From Flavobacteriales bacterium (GTDB taxonomy: Bacteria > Bacteroidota > Bacteroidia > Flavobacteriales_D > Crocinitomicaceae), in contig CANFRV010000019.1 of NCBI GenBank assembly GCA_947449575.1, positions 1 through 64,000 of the forward strand: a DNA stretch of 64,000 bases. Reading direction: 5' to 3'. The notes beneath the pieces were generated by a model. The model saw nothing but the letters and a program-made list of their open reading frames with translations. It searched no databases and was not told the DNA's origin. The position numbers and the translations under genes were made by a program. Each line of letters begins with the position of its first letter. Positions within the stretch are counted from its first letter, which is position 1. Positions 48,186 through 57,368 of the stretch are shown here, piece after piece.

Positions 48186-49070
48186 CTACTTATCAGTAAT
48201 TAATAAATCTTTATTAAAATTATTTTTATTGGCTAAATACCAATCATATAATTCAATCACAGAATTCTCAATTGCAGTGAATTGAAGATTTGGCATTTCC
48301 TTTCTTAACAACGAATTATCACCACTATATTCAAGACCAAAACCATCTTGTGCTACTTTAATCTCAATATCTTTTTTAGAAATTGTTTTTACTAATTCGG
48401 CAATTTTTAATAATTCTACTGAACTATCAGGAGTGATATTAAATGCTTTTTCAATTGGATTATTATCTATAAAATGCTCTAAAATTGGCATCAAATCATT
48501 AATATATAAGTAATCAAATTTTTTATTTTGACGTAAGGTAATTGGTAAACCAAACAAACTTTTGCAAATAGCATTGGATATAAATCGAATAGCGTAATCT
48601 TCATATTTTCCAAAAATTCCAAAAATTCGAAAATCGTAAACATTAGTTAAACTTGATAATAATTTCCCTAAAATATATTTATTGTAACCATGTTCATCTT
48701 TTGGGATATGAGTCCCAAAATAAGCTTCCTGCATTTTTGGTACATAGTTTTGCATATCATAAATGGCGCCAGATCCCATATTTATTAACTTTCCCCAGCT
48801 ATTTTGATGTTTTAATAAATTAAACATCATTCGTGAGTTTATGAGAAATATATTATCAGTATCAGTTGCATTCCTATGACTAGGTTTAACAGCTGAATGA
48901 ATTACTACATCAAACGTATTATTTCTAAAATAATCACTAACACTTTCATCATCACTACAATCTAGTTCTAATCTTGAAGGAGCTACCATAGTATATTTTT
49001 GAGCAAGATACGATTCTTTAATATTCCTTCCAATAAAACCGTTTCCTCCAGTTAAAAGTATTTTTTTCAC
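48186..49070 (-). CDS. NAD-dependent epimerase/dehydratase-family reductase
   Basis: 294 residues. KKILLTGGNGFIGRNI for NAD binding, DVVIHSAVKPS, INMGSGAIYD, GYNKYILGKLL (Tyr and Lys), FRIFGIFGKYED, DYLYINDLMPIL. It is an extended SDR. Its place directly before the ThDP gene recalls a yer-type pair, where a reductase (YerF) follows aldehyde/aceto addition; this is an inference. It may reduce a 4-keto or aceto group on a CDP-sugar. Confidence 0.8.
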   Translation of the reverse strand: MKKILLTGGNGFIGRNIKESYLAQKYTMVAPSRLELDCSDDESVSDYFRNNTFDVVIHSAVKPSHRNATDTDNIFLINSRMMFNLLKHQNSWGKLINMGSGAIYDMQNYVPKMQEAYFGTHIPKDEHGYNKYILGKLLSSLTNVYDFRIFGIFGKYEDYAIRFISNAICKSLFGLPITLRQNKKFDYLYINDLMPILEHFIDNNPIEKAFNITPDSSVELLKIAELVKTISKKDIEIKVAQDGFGLEYSGDNSLLRKEMPNLQFTAIENSVIELYDWYLANKNNFNKDLLITDK

Positions 49071-49099
49071 TTGTAAAAAATTAAATAAACAAACAATAA

Positions 49100-50581
49100 T
49101 TAATTTTTATTCTTCATGTAGTACATAACTGAATTTTTTGGAAAAAAAATTGTTGAATGCCTATAATTATTTTGTAATGAATCAACTTCTCTCATGTCAA
49201 TTTCATTACTTTTAATATACTTAATTGGTGGTTTTGAAATTAAAAAAGGAAGTAAATAAGGTTCAAATTGAAAATGATTAAAATAGACAATTTCTCTAAT
49301 CTTATTACGTTTTTTTAAAAGTTCATTACCAAAAGGTATAAAATCTTTGGTTACATACATCCCTTCAAGTAATGGGAAACGATTAACATCTAACAAAGAA
49401 AAATCTTTACTTATATCGATGGTTCTTCTAACCCCTATTTCTATTCGAAGAAGGATATAAATGGAAAGCAATAGTATTATACCAAATTTAAGTGCTTTTG
49501 AAAAACTTTTAGAAAATGTATATACTAACTTCAAAAACTCTTTAACAAATAGAAAAATTAGTGGGAAAATAGGAGTGAATGACCAGTAGGAATGTCTAAG
49601 ACAATGCACTGGATATAACTGAGATAAATTTACCAGAGAAAAAATAAAAACAGAAAGAAAAATCCTTAAATTATTACTTAGCCCATCTCTAAACCACCTA
49701 ACACAAATTTTAACACTGCAATAAATTACAAAAAAGAATAAGAACGTGTTATATACCAATTTGATATAAGGTATACGATGTGGTTTTAATAAAGGAAACC
49801 AATTGTCAGTTGTTAAATTCTTAAATAATATCGAAAAAATATAACTTATTCTATCAAAAACTGTATCTGCAGGATTATAAATCATAGTCACTTGTTTTGA
49901 AAATGAACAATCAATATAATAATTGAGAATTCCAAAACTCCATAAACTCGTTAATACAATCAAAAATATGGTTGCCAATCCAATCAATGAATAAATCAAA
50001 TTGGAGGGTCTGTAAATTGGTATTAAACATACTAATCCAAAAACAGATATCAATCCACATGATTGTCTAATAAAAAAAATAATACCTACAAAAAGTCCCA
50101 AATAAAAAAAATCAATTCGCTTCTTTTGTTTTTTGAATAAAAGAATATTGATTAATATAAAAAAAGGTAATAAATAAACACTACTCCAAGGGTGCATTTC
50201 GATTACCATGTAAGGAGCAAAAGACACCCAAATTAAAACTGAAAAAAAGGCGTTATATGAATTAAGTATTAATCTTCCAAATTTATACAGTAAAACTGAA
50301 ACAATAGCATAGACAATACAGGTGAAAATTTGTATGTTAATTAATTTAAATCCAAAAAACAAAAAAACCAATGCATGTAAGACAGCTGTTAAAGGTCCAT
50401 AATGATAATAATATTCCTTATAAATAATCCCATTTTCCGAGAGTAAACCCATGGCGCCATTAACCATGATTCCTTGATGATGAATATCAACACCTAATCT
50501 AGAAAAATGTGATGACAAAATTAGAGTTAATAAAAAAAGAATTAACTTAAATTTAAAATCGATATTTTTTAATTTAGCCAT
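49100..50581 (-). CDS. Multi-pass membrane protein, GT-C-like
   Basis: 493 residues with about eleven hydrophobic segments, then a soluble domain after about 390. An N-terminal loop has SRLGVDIHHQGIMVNGAMG and YKEYYYHYGPLTAV, an acidic first-loop pattern fitting GT-C glycosyltransferases. It may use polyprenyl-phosphate sugar from 42819-43772 (GtrB-like) with the GtrA protein. It begins two bases from the NeuD-like gene. Assignment is tentative. Confidence 0.55.
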   Translation of the reverse strand: MAKLKNIDFKFKLILFLLTLILSSHFSRLGVDIHHQGIMVNGAMGLLSENGIIYKEYYYHYGPLTAVLHALVFLFFGFKLINIQIFTCIVYAIVSVLLYKFGRLILNSYNAFFSVLIWVSFAPYMVIEMHPWSSVYLLPFFILINILLFKKQKKRIDFFYLGLFVGIIFFIRQSCGLISVFGLVCLIPIYRPSNLIYSLIGLATIFLIVLTSLWSFGILNYYIDCSFSKQVTMIYNPADTVFDRISYIFSILFKNLTTDNWFPLLKPHRIPYIKLVYNTFLFFFVIYCSVKICVRWFRDGLSNNLRIFLSVFIFSLVNLSQLYPVHCLRHSYWSFTPIFPLIFLFVKEFLKLVYTFSKSFSKALKFGIILLLSIYILLRIEIGVRRTIDISKDFSLLDVNRFPLLEGMYVTKDFIPFGNELLKKRNKIREIVYFNHFQFEPYLLPFLISKPPIKYIKSNEIDMREVDSLQNNYRHSTIFFPKNSVMYYMKNKN

Positions 50582-50583
50582 TT

Positions 50584-51231
50584 CTAAAACACTTTAAAAT
50601 CTTCATCAATTCTTTTTATTACTCTTGCGGGATTACCAATTGCCAAAACTTTTTCAGGTAAATCAATATGCAAAACGGATCCCATGGATAAAATACTATT
50701 AAATTTTATAGTTTTCCTTTCTTTCACAACAGAACTCATTCCCAAAAAGCATTCATTTTCAATTATTGAATCTCCGCCGATATTTACCATTGAAGAAATA
50801 ATCGTATTATCTCCAATTTGAATATCATGCCCTATAATACTTTGAACATTAATTAATGAATTTTCACCAATAACCGAATACGGGCCTATTAGAACAAAAG
50901 AACATATAATACAACCTTTGTTTATAATTGCCGACTCGCTTATAATTGCAGATGGATCAATCAATTTCCCTAGATTAAATCCATGTTTTTTTATTTTCGC
51001 CAACATATCAACTCGGTGTCTTACTTCACCGGTCGCAATTATTAACTCATGTTCTTTATTATGCCAATCTCTTTTTATAATTTCTTCCAATGAAAAAACA
51101 CGAATATTATCAAATTCAAAATCATTGATAAAATAAATAAATTTATATTTAAATTGACTTTTGTTAATACGATTTGCTATGTCAAAAACTTCTTTTCCTA
51201 GCCCACCATTACCATATATAAATAGTTTCAT
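50584..51231 (-). CDS. NeuD/PglD-like hexapeptide-repeat acyltransferase (cassette B)
   Basis: 215 residues. KLFIYGNGGLGKEVFDIANR is a Rossmann-like N-terminal nucleotide-sugar-binding subdomain, then left-handed beta-helix repeats from about 95 (LIDPSAIISESAIINKGC, IGHDIQIGDN, IIENECFLG) and AIGNPARVI at the end. PglD and VioB use this layout to N-acetylate 4-amino-4,6-dideoxy nucleotide sugars. Here a VioA-like aminotransferase (60104) supplies the amino sugar, so it may use acetyl- or acyl-ACP. It is immediately adjacent to LuxC. Confidence 0.85.
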   Translation of the reverse strand: MKLFIYGNGGLGKEVFDIANRINKSQFKYKFIYFINDFEFDNIRVFSLEEIIKRDWHNKEHELIIATGEVRHRVDMLAKIKKHGFNLGKLIDPSAIISESAIINKGCIICSFVLIGPYSVIGENSLINVQSIIGHDIQIGDNTIISSMVNIGGDSIIENECFLGMSSVVKERKTIKFNSILSMGSVLHIDLPEKVLAIGNPARVIKRIDEDFKVF

Positions 51232-52449
51232 TTAAATTATATTAATTATTCTACTTAGCGAAGAAACTATATCATAACCATCCCATATAGTTGAAAAATC
51301 ACTAGCCTTACCTACCGGAACAATTCGATCAACTCCTTTTAATCCGGAGTCAAAGATAATATTTTTAAGGTAAATGGGATTTAACCCATAATAGGTAATT
51401 GTCTGATATTTTGGAGAATCAATTATAGCACTTAACAAAAGTAAATTATCATAATAAAACTCATTAAAATACCCACAATTAGAGTGAGAAATTGAAATAG
51501 AAGACTCTAGTTGTATTAAATCAGCAATAAATAAATTATTTTTTTTATTTTCAAAAAGATTTAGTTTACCATCTATGGCTTGTTCATGAGCAAAGACTAA
51601 TTTATCAATAACGGTAGATGATTCAACAATGTAACTTTTACTTTCAAGTATTTTTCTTATTGCATTCCAAAAAAATGTTTTAGCTTCTATGAGTTTATCG
51701 GCATCACCATACCAAATAATTACATGTGGAGAAGTACAAGCATTTTGATCAAACAAATAAGTATCATTGTAAAAATCTAACGCCAATTGTTCCAAATTAG
51801 AACAATTTAAAATGGCATTTATTTCTAAAACACAAATCGAATAACGATCACAAAAAGTGACATCATATGCTCTTGGCATGATTGGTGATTTTCTAATGTT
51901 TGAAATAGTATCATCTCCCCCCCAAATAACACGATTAGAACAAAAGGAGGAAAAAAAGTCAGTTATAAATCCAATACGATTATATCTTACTAATATAATC
52001 TTAGAAAATACGGATTCAAATTTCATTTCCCTTCTAAATGCATCTAAAACATCTAAAAATAACTTAATTTGATCAAAATTTTTGGAAGGTAATTTTACTA
52101 TGTTAACATTACCAGCCAATAACCCCATAACCAAAGAATATGCGAAATTCATTGGTACATTTGAAGGTGCAATATGAAAAGTTACACCGCGCCCTATCTG
52201 CAATTGATTATTTCCTAAACTTGAACCTTGAAATTTTAATAAATTAGACTTTCTACAAAAAAAAGCAAAAGTAGCAACATCAGGAAATCTCCTAATATCA
52301 GTATGTTTATTAATTTTCTTTGATAATTCATTCAAAAAAAATATAACATCATGATTATAAACACTAAAGACAGGCTCATTATAAACACTATCCCAACTTG
52401 AATGAGTTGTAAACAACAATTCAAGTTGATTTTTATACTCTTCCTTCAA
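51232..52449 (-). CDS. LuxC-family acyl reductase (cassette B)
   Basis: About 405 residues from a TTG at 52449, chosen by alignment with the cassette A LuxC. In the paralogue the ATG occupies the same place (GTG ATA CGT ATG there; GTG ATA CAT TTG here). No ATG exists in this frame near the start; GTG at 52467 is the alternative. IGRGVTFHIAPSNVPMNFAYS, GLLAGNVNIVKLPSKN, WGGDDTI and FDQNACTSPHVI (acylated Cys about 238) match 26342-27562. It reduces an activated acyl group to an aldehyde. Confidence 0.86.
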   Translation of the reverse strand: MKEEYKNQLELLFTTHSSWDSVYNEPVFSVYNHDVIFFLNELSKKINKHTDIRRFPDVATFAFFCRKSNLLKFQGSSLGNNQLQIGRGVTFHIAPSNVPMNFAYSLVMGLLAGNVNIVKLPSKNFDQIKLFLDVLDAFRREMKFESVFSKIILVRYNRIGFITDFFSSFCSNRVIWGGDDTISNIRKSPIMPRAYDVTFCDRYSICVLEINAILNCSNLEQLALDFYNDTYLFDQNACTSPHVIIWYGDADKLIEAKTFFWNAIRKILESKSYIVESSTVIDKLVFAHEQAIDGKLNLFENKKNNLFIADLIQLESSISISHSNCGYFNEFYYDNLLLLSAIIDSPKYQTITYYGLNPIYLKNIIFDSGLKGVDRIVPVGKASDFSTIWDGYDIVSSLSRIINII

Positions 52450-53509
52450 ATGTATCACTGCATCCACGAATTTCAGCCGATTTTATTCGACCAGTAATTT
52501 TAAAATATTTCCCTAATCTTCCACAAGCACAGGTGTCTTCTCCAACTATAAAACCTTCGTCTTCAGTTAATAATGAAAACCCTGGATAACTCAAAGGCAA
52601 TATAGAAAGTACTTGAACTATTCCAACTTCTCCAAATTCAGCTACAGAAAAATCAACTGCTTTACGTACGATAATATCTGCATAAATTGGAGCATGTAAA
52701 AATCCAAATTCACATTCCATAAATATTGAACCTGTTTGTTCCACCATCCCATAATAATCGTATATACGTTTTAAACCACTAGCTATGTAAAGCCTCTGTT
52801 TAAATTCTTCACTTGAAATTGCCTCTGAAGTCAATTTTTTCCAGCCGCCACCATGTATAAGAATACTATCACTTAGATCAAATCTTATATTCGATTTTTC
52901 TAAACTTTTTAAAAAATAAGCGTAAACAATAAATGTGAAGCCAAATAGCAAAATCTTTTGTCCTTTGTGAGCCAATAAAAAATCATAAATCACTTTTTCA
53001 TTTAAATTCATCTCTTCATCAAATGCAAAAACACGCTTAGTTCCAAACATTGAAAAACCAAGAATACCTGCTCCTCTTGCTGAAAATAAATTACGATTTT
53101 TAACAACTGCTTCAGAATCTAAAATAAGCATTGGTAGGCGTTTACTACCAATATATGAACTTATAATCTTGGTTAAGACTTTTGTTTGAAGTAATGCTGT
53201 TGTTTTATCTAAATATATCTTAGATACTTTTTGTCCGGATGTACCAGAGGAAGTCATTGTTTTAACAATTTCCTCTTCTGTAACAGATTTTAATTCACGA
53301 TTTTTAAAAAGTCTAACAGGTAAAAATGGAAATTCTTCTAATGTTTTAAAATTTACAGAATCTAAATTTTGAGATCTTAAAATACGAAAAAAAGATTCAC
53401 ATTTAGATAGATGTCGTTTATTCAACGAATTTAATTCTTCAATTAAGAACTTTTGTTTTTTAGAAAAACCTAATTCATATGGTTGATATTTAAGCCAATC
53501 TTCATGCAT
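52433..53509 (-). CDS. LuxE-family acyl-protein synthetase (cassette B)
   Basis: 358 residues, paralogue of 27555-28622. FPFLPVRLFKNRELKS, MTSSGTSGQKVSKIYLDKTTA, ARGAGILGFSMFG, HGGGWKKL, DYYGMVEQTGSIF, LLTEDEGF and GRIKSAEIRGCSDTF. The LuxE/LuxC junction is conserved with cassette A (17-base overlap here, 8 there). It should adenylate a carboxylic acid and pass the acyl group to LuxC. Confidence 0.88.
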   Translation of the reverse strand: MHEDWLKYQPYELGFSKKQKFLIEELNSLNKRHLSKCESFFRILRSQNLDSVNFKTLEEFPFLPVRLFKNRELKSVTEEEIVKTMTSSGTSGQKVSKIYLDKTTALLQTKVLTKIISSYIGSKRLPMLILDSEAVVKNRNLFSARGAGILGFSMFGTKRVFAFDEEMNLNEKVIYDFLLAHKGQKILLFGFTFIVYAYFLKSLEKSNIRFDLSDSILIHGGGWKKLTSEAISSEEFKQRLYIASGLKRIYDYYGMVEQTGSIFMECEFGFLHAPIYADIIVRKAVDFSVAEFGEVGIVQVLSILPLSYPGFSLLTEDEGFIVGEDTCACGRLGKYFKITGRIKSAEIRGCSDTFEGRV

Positions 53510-53512
53510 ATG

Positions 53513-54859
53513 CTAGAACAATTCTGTATATAAAATTTTACCCGAAATATTTCGAGGGATTTTTTGAATAAACTTTACTTCAAAAGCTGACGAATGTATT
53601 AAAGTTATTTTACTTAACCATTTTTTTACAAACTCAATTTTTGAAAAATCAGTGATATAGGTGGTTAAATTATCGTCAACGCCACCACAAACTGCTTCAA
53701 TTCCTAAATTAAATAATTTATCTTCCAAATCTTCCAAACTAATGCGATTACCATATAATTTAAGAAATCTATTTTTTCTTCCAACAATATAATAATAACC
53801 TTCATTATCAAATTTGGCTAGATCACCTGTATATAATACCCCTGAATTTTCATCTGGATTATATAAATCTCTTCTAGTTGATGCATATCCCAAAGAAACA
53901 TTTGGACCACAATAAACAAGTTCACCGACAGTTTCCGCATCATTAACAATTTGATTACTAGCGTCTCGTAATTCAAAACGACCATCTGGAATAGGAATTC
54001 CAATACTACCTTTTTTAACTAAAGACATAATTGGTGGAACATAACTCATTCTAGCTGTAGCTTCCGTTTGACCATACATAGTATAGTATTCTATTCCCTT
54101 TTGAGAGCAAAAATCTACATATTTATCTTGCAATAATATATTCAACTTTCCTCCTGCTTGAGCAATTAAACGAATGTTAGGTAAATCCATTCTAAAAAAC
54201 CTAATTTTGTCCAATATTTCAAACGTATAAGGAACTCCAAATAGATTAGTTACTCTGTGTTCTTTAACCAAATCCCAAAATTCTTTTTGAATAACTGAAT
54301 GGTTTGTGAAAATAACTTTCGCACCACTATATAAATGTGTATTTAAAACCGACAATCCAAAAGAATAATGAAGTGGTAAATTGGTAATAGTAATATCTGT
54401 TGATTTAATGGAAAGATAATTTATTATTGATTTTGTATTCGCTTCTAGATTTTCATAGGATATCCGAACAAATTTTTTACTACCTGTACTACCAGAAGTC
54501 GATAATAAAAGACAAGGGATTAAAATTTCATCTAAAATAAATTCTTTTCTTTCATAGACACAATATTGTTTCTCATACAAACAAATATAATCATCTATCT
54601 GATTTTTTATTTCTTGAAAGGATTTTAAGATACACAAATCAGGCTTAAAATTAATAATTAAATTTTTGATTTCAGATGATTTTACCTCACTAGAAATTAA
54701 TATAATTGAAATTTTTTGAGTTAGTAAATAGGTATATAACTCTGAAAACAGCAAAGTATTTTCTGCTTGAAGTAGTATTAATTTAATTGAATTAACCGAA
54801 AATATATTTTTTATTCTAAGAAAGTCATCGGTACATTCATTTTCAATATATTTAAACAT
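53513..54859 (-). CDS. AMP-binding acyl-CoA/acyl-ACP synthetase (cassette B)
   Basis: 448 residues, paralogue of 28628-29989. LLLSTSGSTGSKKFVRISY, NLPLHYSFGLSVL, MYGQTEATARMSY, YTGDLAKFDNEGYYYIVGR and PRNISGKILY with the terminal Lys. It is predicted to activate the acyl unit for CoA or for the ACP at 57355. It ends three bases before LuxE. Confidence 0.88.
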   Translation of the reverse strand: MFKYIENECTDDFLRIKNIFSVNSIKLILLQAENTLLFSELYTYLLTQKISIILISSEVKSSEIKNLIINFKPDLCILKSFQEIKNQIDDYICLYEKQYCVYERKEFILDEILIPCLLLSTSGSTGSKKFVRISYENLEANTKSIINYLSIKSTDITITNLPLHYSFGLSVLNTHLYSGAKVIFTNHSVIQKEFWDLVKEHRVTNLFGVPYTFEILDKIRFFRMDLPNIRLIAQAGGKLNILLQDKYVDFCSQKGIEYYTMYGQTEATARMSYVPPIMSLVKKGSIGIPIPDGRFELRDASNQIVNDAETVGELVYCGPNVSLGYASTRRDLYNPDENSGVLYTGDLAKFDNEGYYYIVGRKNRFLKLYGNRISLEDLEDKLFNLGIEAVCGGVDDNLTTYITDFSKIEFVKKWLSKITLIHSSAFEVKFIQKIPRNISGKILYTELF

Positions 54860-54884
54860 AAGAGCTTTCCTAAATTAAATTATT

Positions 54885-55292
54885 TTAAACTTTTCTATAT
54901 TTACTTTTCATTAAAAAAACATTTTCTAGTATCGAATAATCCATTTCTTTTACTTGATTACCTCTCGGGAATGGTGGGCTTGAAAAATTGGATAATCTAT
55001 CAATTATAATACTATTTGTATAATATAATTTTAATACGTTCTGACACATACTTAAATACAAACGTTTATCGGACACTTTAAAGTCATTAACAAAACTAGC
55101 GCCAACTTCTAATTCTTGATCTTTAAGATTAGAAATCTCTAATATTTTAGTTTTAATTTCGTTGATTTTTTCATCACTGTAAAAATCTTTTAAAATAATG
55201 GAACCTGAAGGCATTTTATATTCCACTGATTCAGGAATAATATAATCTAATAACACTTTGAGTCTTCCATTAATTATTTCTGTCAATTCCAT
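54885..55292 (-). CDS. Small protein next to GMC oxidoreductase, gluconate dehydrogenase subunit-3-like
   Basis: 135 residues, no signal peptide or helix. The C-terminal part LYLSMCQNVLKLYYTNS, SSPPFPRGNQVKEMDYS and a basic YRKV end resemble the small gamma subunit found beside GMC-type glucose/gluconate dehydrogenases (YYxD, PPFPxG, DF/YS pattern from memory). It is immediately after the GMC gene start-to-stop (one base). This pairing supports the call but the homology is weak. Confidence 0.45.
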   Translation of the reverse strand: MELTEIINGRLKVLLDYIIPESVEYKMPSGSIILKDFYSDEKINEIKTKILEISNLKDQELEVGASFVNDFKVSDKRLYLSMCQNVLKLYYTNSIIIDRLSNFSSPPFPRGNQVKEMDYSILENVFLMKSKYRKV

Positions 55293-56891
55293 TCAATTGA
55301 TTATTTGATTAAAATTATTTTTAATATAATCAGATATATATAATGAAAGAGCTTGAATGGTTGATGCTGGATTAACAGCAGCAGAAGTAACAAAGATACT
55401 GCTATCTACTATAAATAAATTTCTGTGATCGTGCGTTTGACCATACTGATTAACAACTGATTTTGAAGCATCTAAGCCCATCTTAGTTGTGCCCATAATA
55501 TGCCAACCAGCATTTCTAACAGGACCAAACTGTAATACACTATTAGCACCTGAAGCATTTAATACTTCTTTACCTCTCTCTAGTCCATGAATTAAAATTT
55601 TCTTACTGTTTTCTGACAATTTATAATTTATTTTTGGACAAGGTATTCCAAAATTATCAATTAAATTATCGTCTAAAGTAATTGAATTTGTTTCTTCTGG
55701 TAAATCTTCAATAATTATACTAATACCAATAGTTTTTCCATATTTTAATCTAAATTTATGATGATGCATTTCACCGATAAATTTTTTATCTCTAAAAAAT
55801 AAATTATTTGCTGTTTCTAATGCCCCAGGTGTCCTTAAAACTTGCATGGTATAACCTCTAAAAAAACCTCTATTAACATCCGTTTCATAAAACTCTTGAC
55901 TCAAAACACAACATCCATGTGGTCCAAGATTAGATTCAATATCTTCTTCAAATTCACCTTCTACATATCCTAGAGGATGTAACATTAAATTTTTACCAAC
56001 AAGTCCCGAACTATTTGCTAACCCATTTGGAAAATTCAAAGATTTAGAGTTTAATAAAATTCTTGGAGTACCTACTCCACTAGCTGCTAATATAACAAGT
56101 TTAGCTTCTTGAAAAAGCAGTTGTTTGTCTTTATCAAAATAATTTACTCCGATTATTTTATTAAATTCATTTACTACTATTTCCTTAACTGTACATTGTG
56201 TTTTAAGTATAACATTATTTTGTAAAGCCAATGGCCAATATGTAATATCTACACTAGATTTAGCACCTTGAGGGCATCCCATATTACAAGGGCCTAAATT
56301 AATACAACCACCTCTATTTCCTCTATCTTTTGTTATAATTGCACTGTAAGAAGGCCACCAATGCCATCCTAATTTGTTAAATCCTTTAGCTATTTTCTCG
56401 CCAATCTTTCCGATTGGAACATGCTGATATTCAAAAGTCATTTCAGGATAAGCAGGATCGCCTGACAGACCAGAAACTCCCATCATTTTGTCATTTAAAT
56501 TATAATAAGGTTCTAAATCTTCATAATTAATCGGCCAATCAGATGCTACTTTATCTAATTTATTAACTTTGAAATCAGAAGGATGAAATCTAGGGAAATG
56601 ACCAGAGTACAATATTGTAGAACCACCAACAGCGTTATAATTTGCTATAGAAATTGGAGATTCAGAATCATTAATCGGATAATCAGAACTTAAATTTCTA
56701 ATATTTGGACTTGGATTAAAACGATTATATCTTTCCAATTCCCAATTAAGTTTAGTGGTAGGGTATTCTTCCGAATTTACAAATGTACCTTGCTCAATAC
56801 ACATAATTGACAACCCAGAATTTGATAAATTCCATGCTGCTGCTGCTCCAGAGGCACCCGATCCAATTATCAAAATATCAATTTGAAGCAT
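55293..56891 (-). CDS. GMC-family FAD-dependent oxidoreductase (cassette B)
   Basis: 532 residues. The FAD dinucleotide loop is IIGSGASGAAAAWNL (8-22), with GGSTILYSGHFPRF and C-terminal GWHIMGTTKMG and VNPASTIQAL (active-site His and Asn). The hinge carries Cys196-X5-Cys202-X3-Cys206 in GGCINLGPCNMGCPQGAKSS. That spacing resembles the cysteine region of bacterial FAD-glucose dehydrogenases that bind a 3Fe-4S cluster. There is no signal peptide, so it acts in the cytoplasm. It may oxidise an alcohol on the acyl group or sugar. Confidence 0.88.
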   Translation of the reverse strand: MLQIDILIIGSGASGAAAAWNLSNSGLSIMCIEQGTFVNSEEYPTTKLNWELERYNRFNPSPNIRNLSSDYPINDSESPISIANYNAVGGSTILYSGHFPRFHPSDFKVNKLDKVASDWPINYEDLEPYYNLNDKMMGVSGLSGDPAYPEMTFEYQHVPIGKIGEKIAKGFNKLGWHWWPSYSAIITKDRGNRGGCINLGPCNMGCPQGAKSSVDITYWPLALQNNVILKTQCTVKEIVVNEFNKIIGVNYFDKDKQLLFQEAKLVILAASGVGTPRILLNSKSLNFPNGLANSSGLVGKNLMLHPLGYVEGEFEEDIESNLGPHGCCVLSQEFYETDVNRGFFRGYTMQVLRTPGALETANNLFFRDKKFIGEMHHHKFRLKYGKTIGISIIIEDLPEETNSITLDDNLIDNFGIPCPKINYKLSENSKKILIHGLERGKEVLNASGANSVLQFGPVRNAGWHIMGTTKMGLDASKSVVNQYGQTHDHRNLFIVDSSIFVTSAAVNPASTIQALSLYISDYIKNNFNQIIN

Positions 56892-56894
56892 TAA

Positions 56895-57368
56895 CTATTT
56901 TTTAGGCAAATATTTTTCAAAAATATCAGGTATAGTAATCAACATCTCCGCATCACAGACAAGTTCATCTTTTACGAATCCTTTTCCAACTCCTTTACAA
57001 ACTCCCCTTTTCCAAGATATAACTTTAGTTTCTATTCTCAAACAATCTCCAGGAAATACTTCCTTTCTAAATCTTACTTTATGAGACAAAGCATGAGTTA
57101 CTTTCCCTTTATTTCCTGGAAGAGTAGTAATAGCTACTGTTAACATTTGAGCCATAGCCTCTAACTGAAGTGCTCCAGGCATGTTAGGTGCGCCTTGAAA
57201 ATGAACAGGAAAAAACCATTCATTATTTGTTAAATTTTTAAATCCGTTTGCAAAAACACCTGGTTCATATTCCGTCACGAAATCAATCATTAGAAATGGA
57301 TACCTATTTGGCTGAAATTCTAATAACTCAACAAAATTCAAAGTTTTTATCGATTCACTCAACTCCAT
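56895..57368 (-). CDS. FabZ-like 3-hydroxyacyl-ACP dehydratase (cassette B)
   Basis: 157 residues, hot-dog fold. RYPFLMIDFV, KNLTNNEWFFPVHFQGAPNMPG (catalytic His56) and QLEAMAQML (Glu70) are the FabZ signatures. It overlaps the ACP gene by 14 bases and so probably acts on an ACP-bound chain. Unlike cassette A, which has no dehydratase, cassette B could make an enoyl or dehydrated acyl group. Confidence 0.87.
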   Translation of the reverse strand: MELSESIKTLNFVELLEFQPNRYPFLMIDFVTEYEPGVFANGFKNLTNNEWFFPVHFQGAPNMPGALQLEAMAQMLTVAITTLPGNKGKVTHALSHKVRFRKEVFPGDCLRIETKVISWKRGVCKGVGKGFVKDELVCDAEMLITIPDIFEKYLPKK

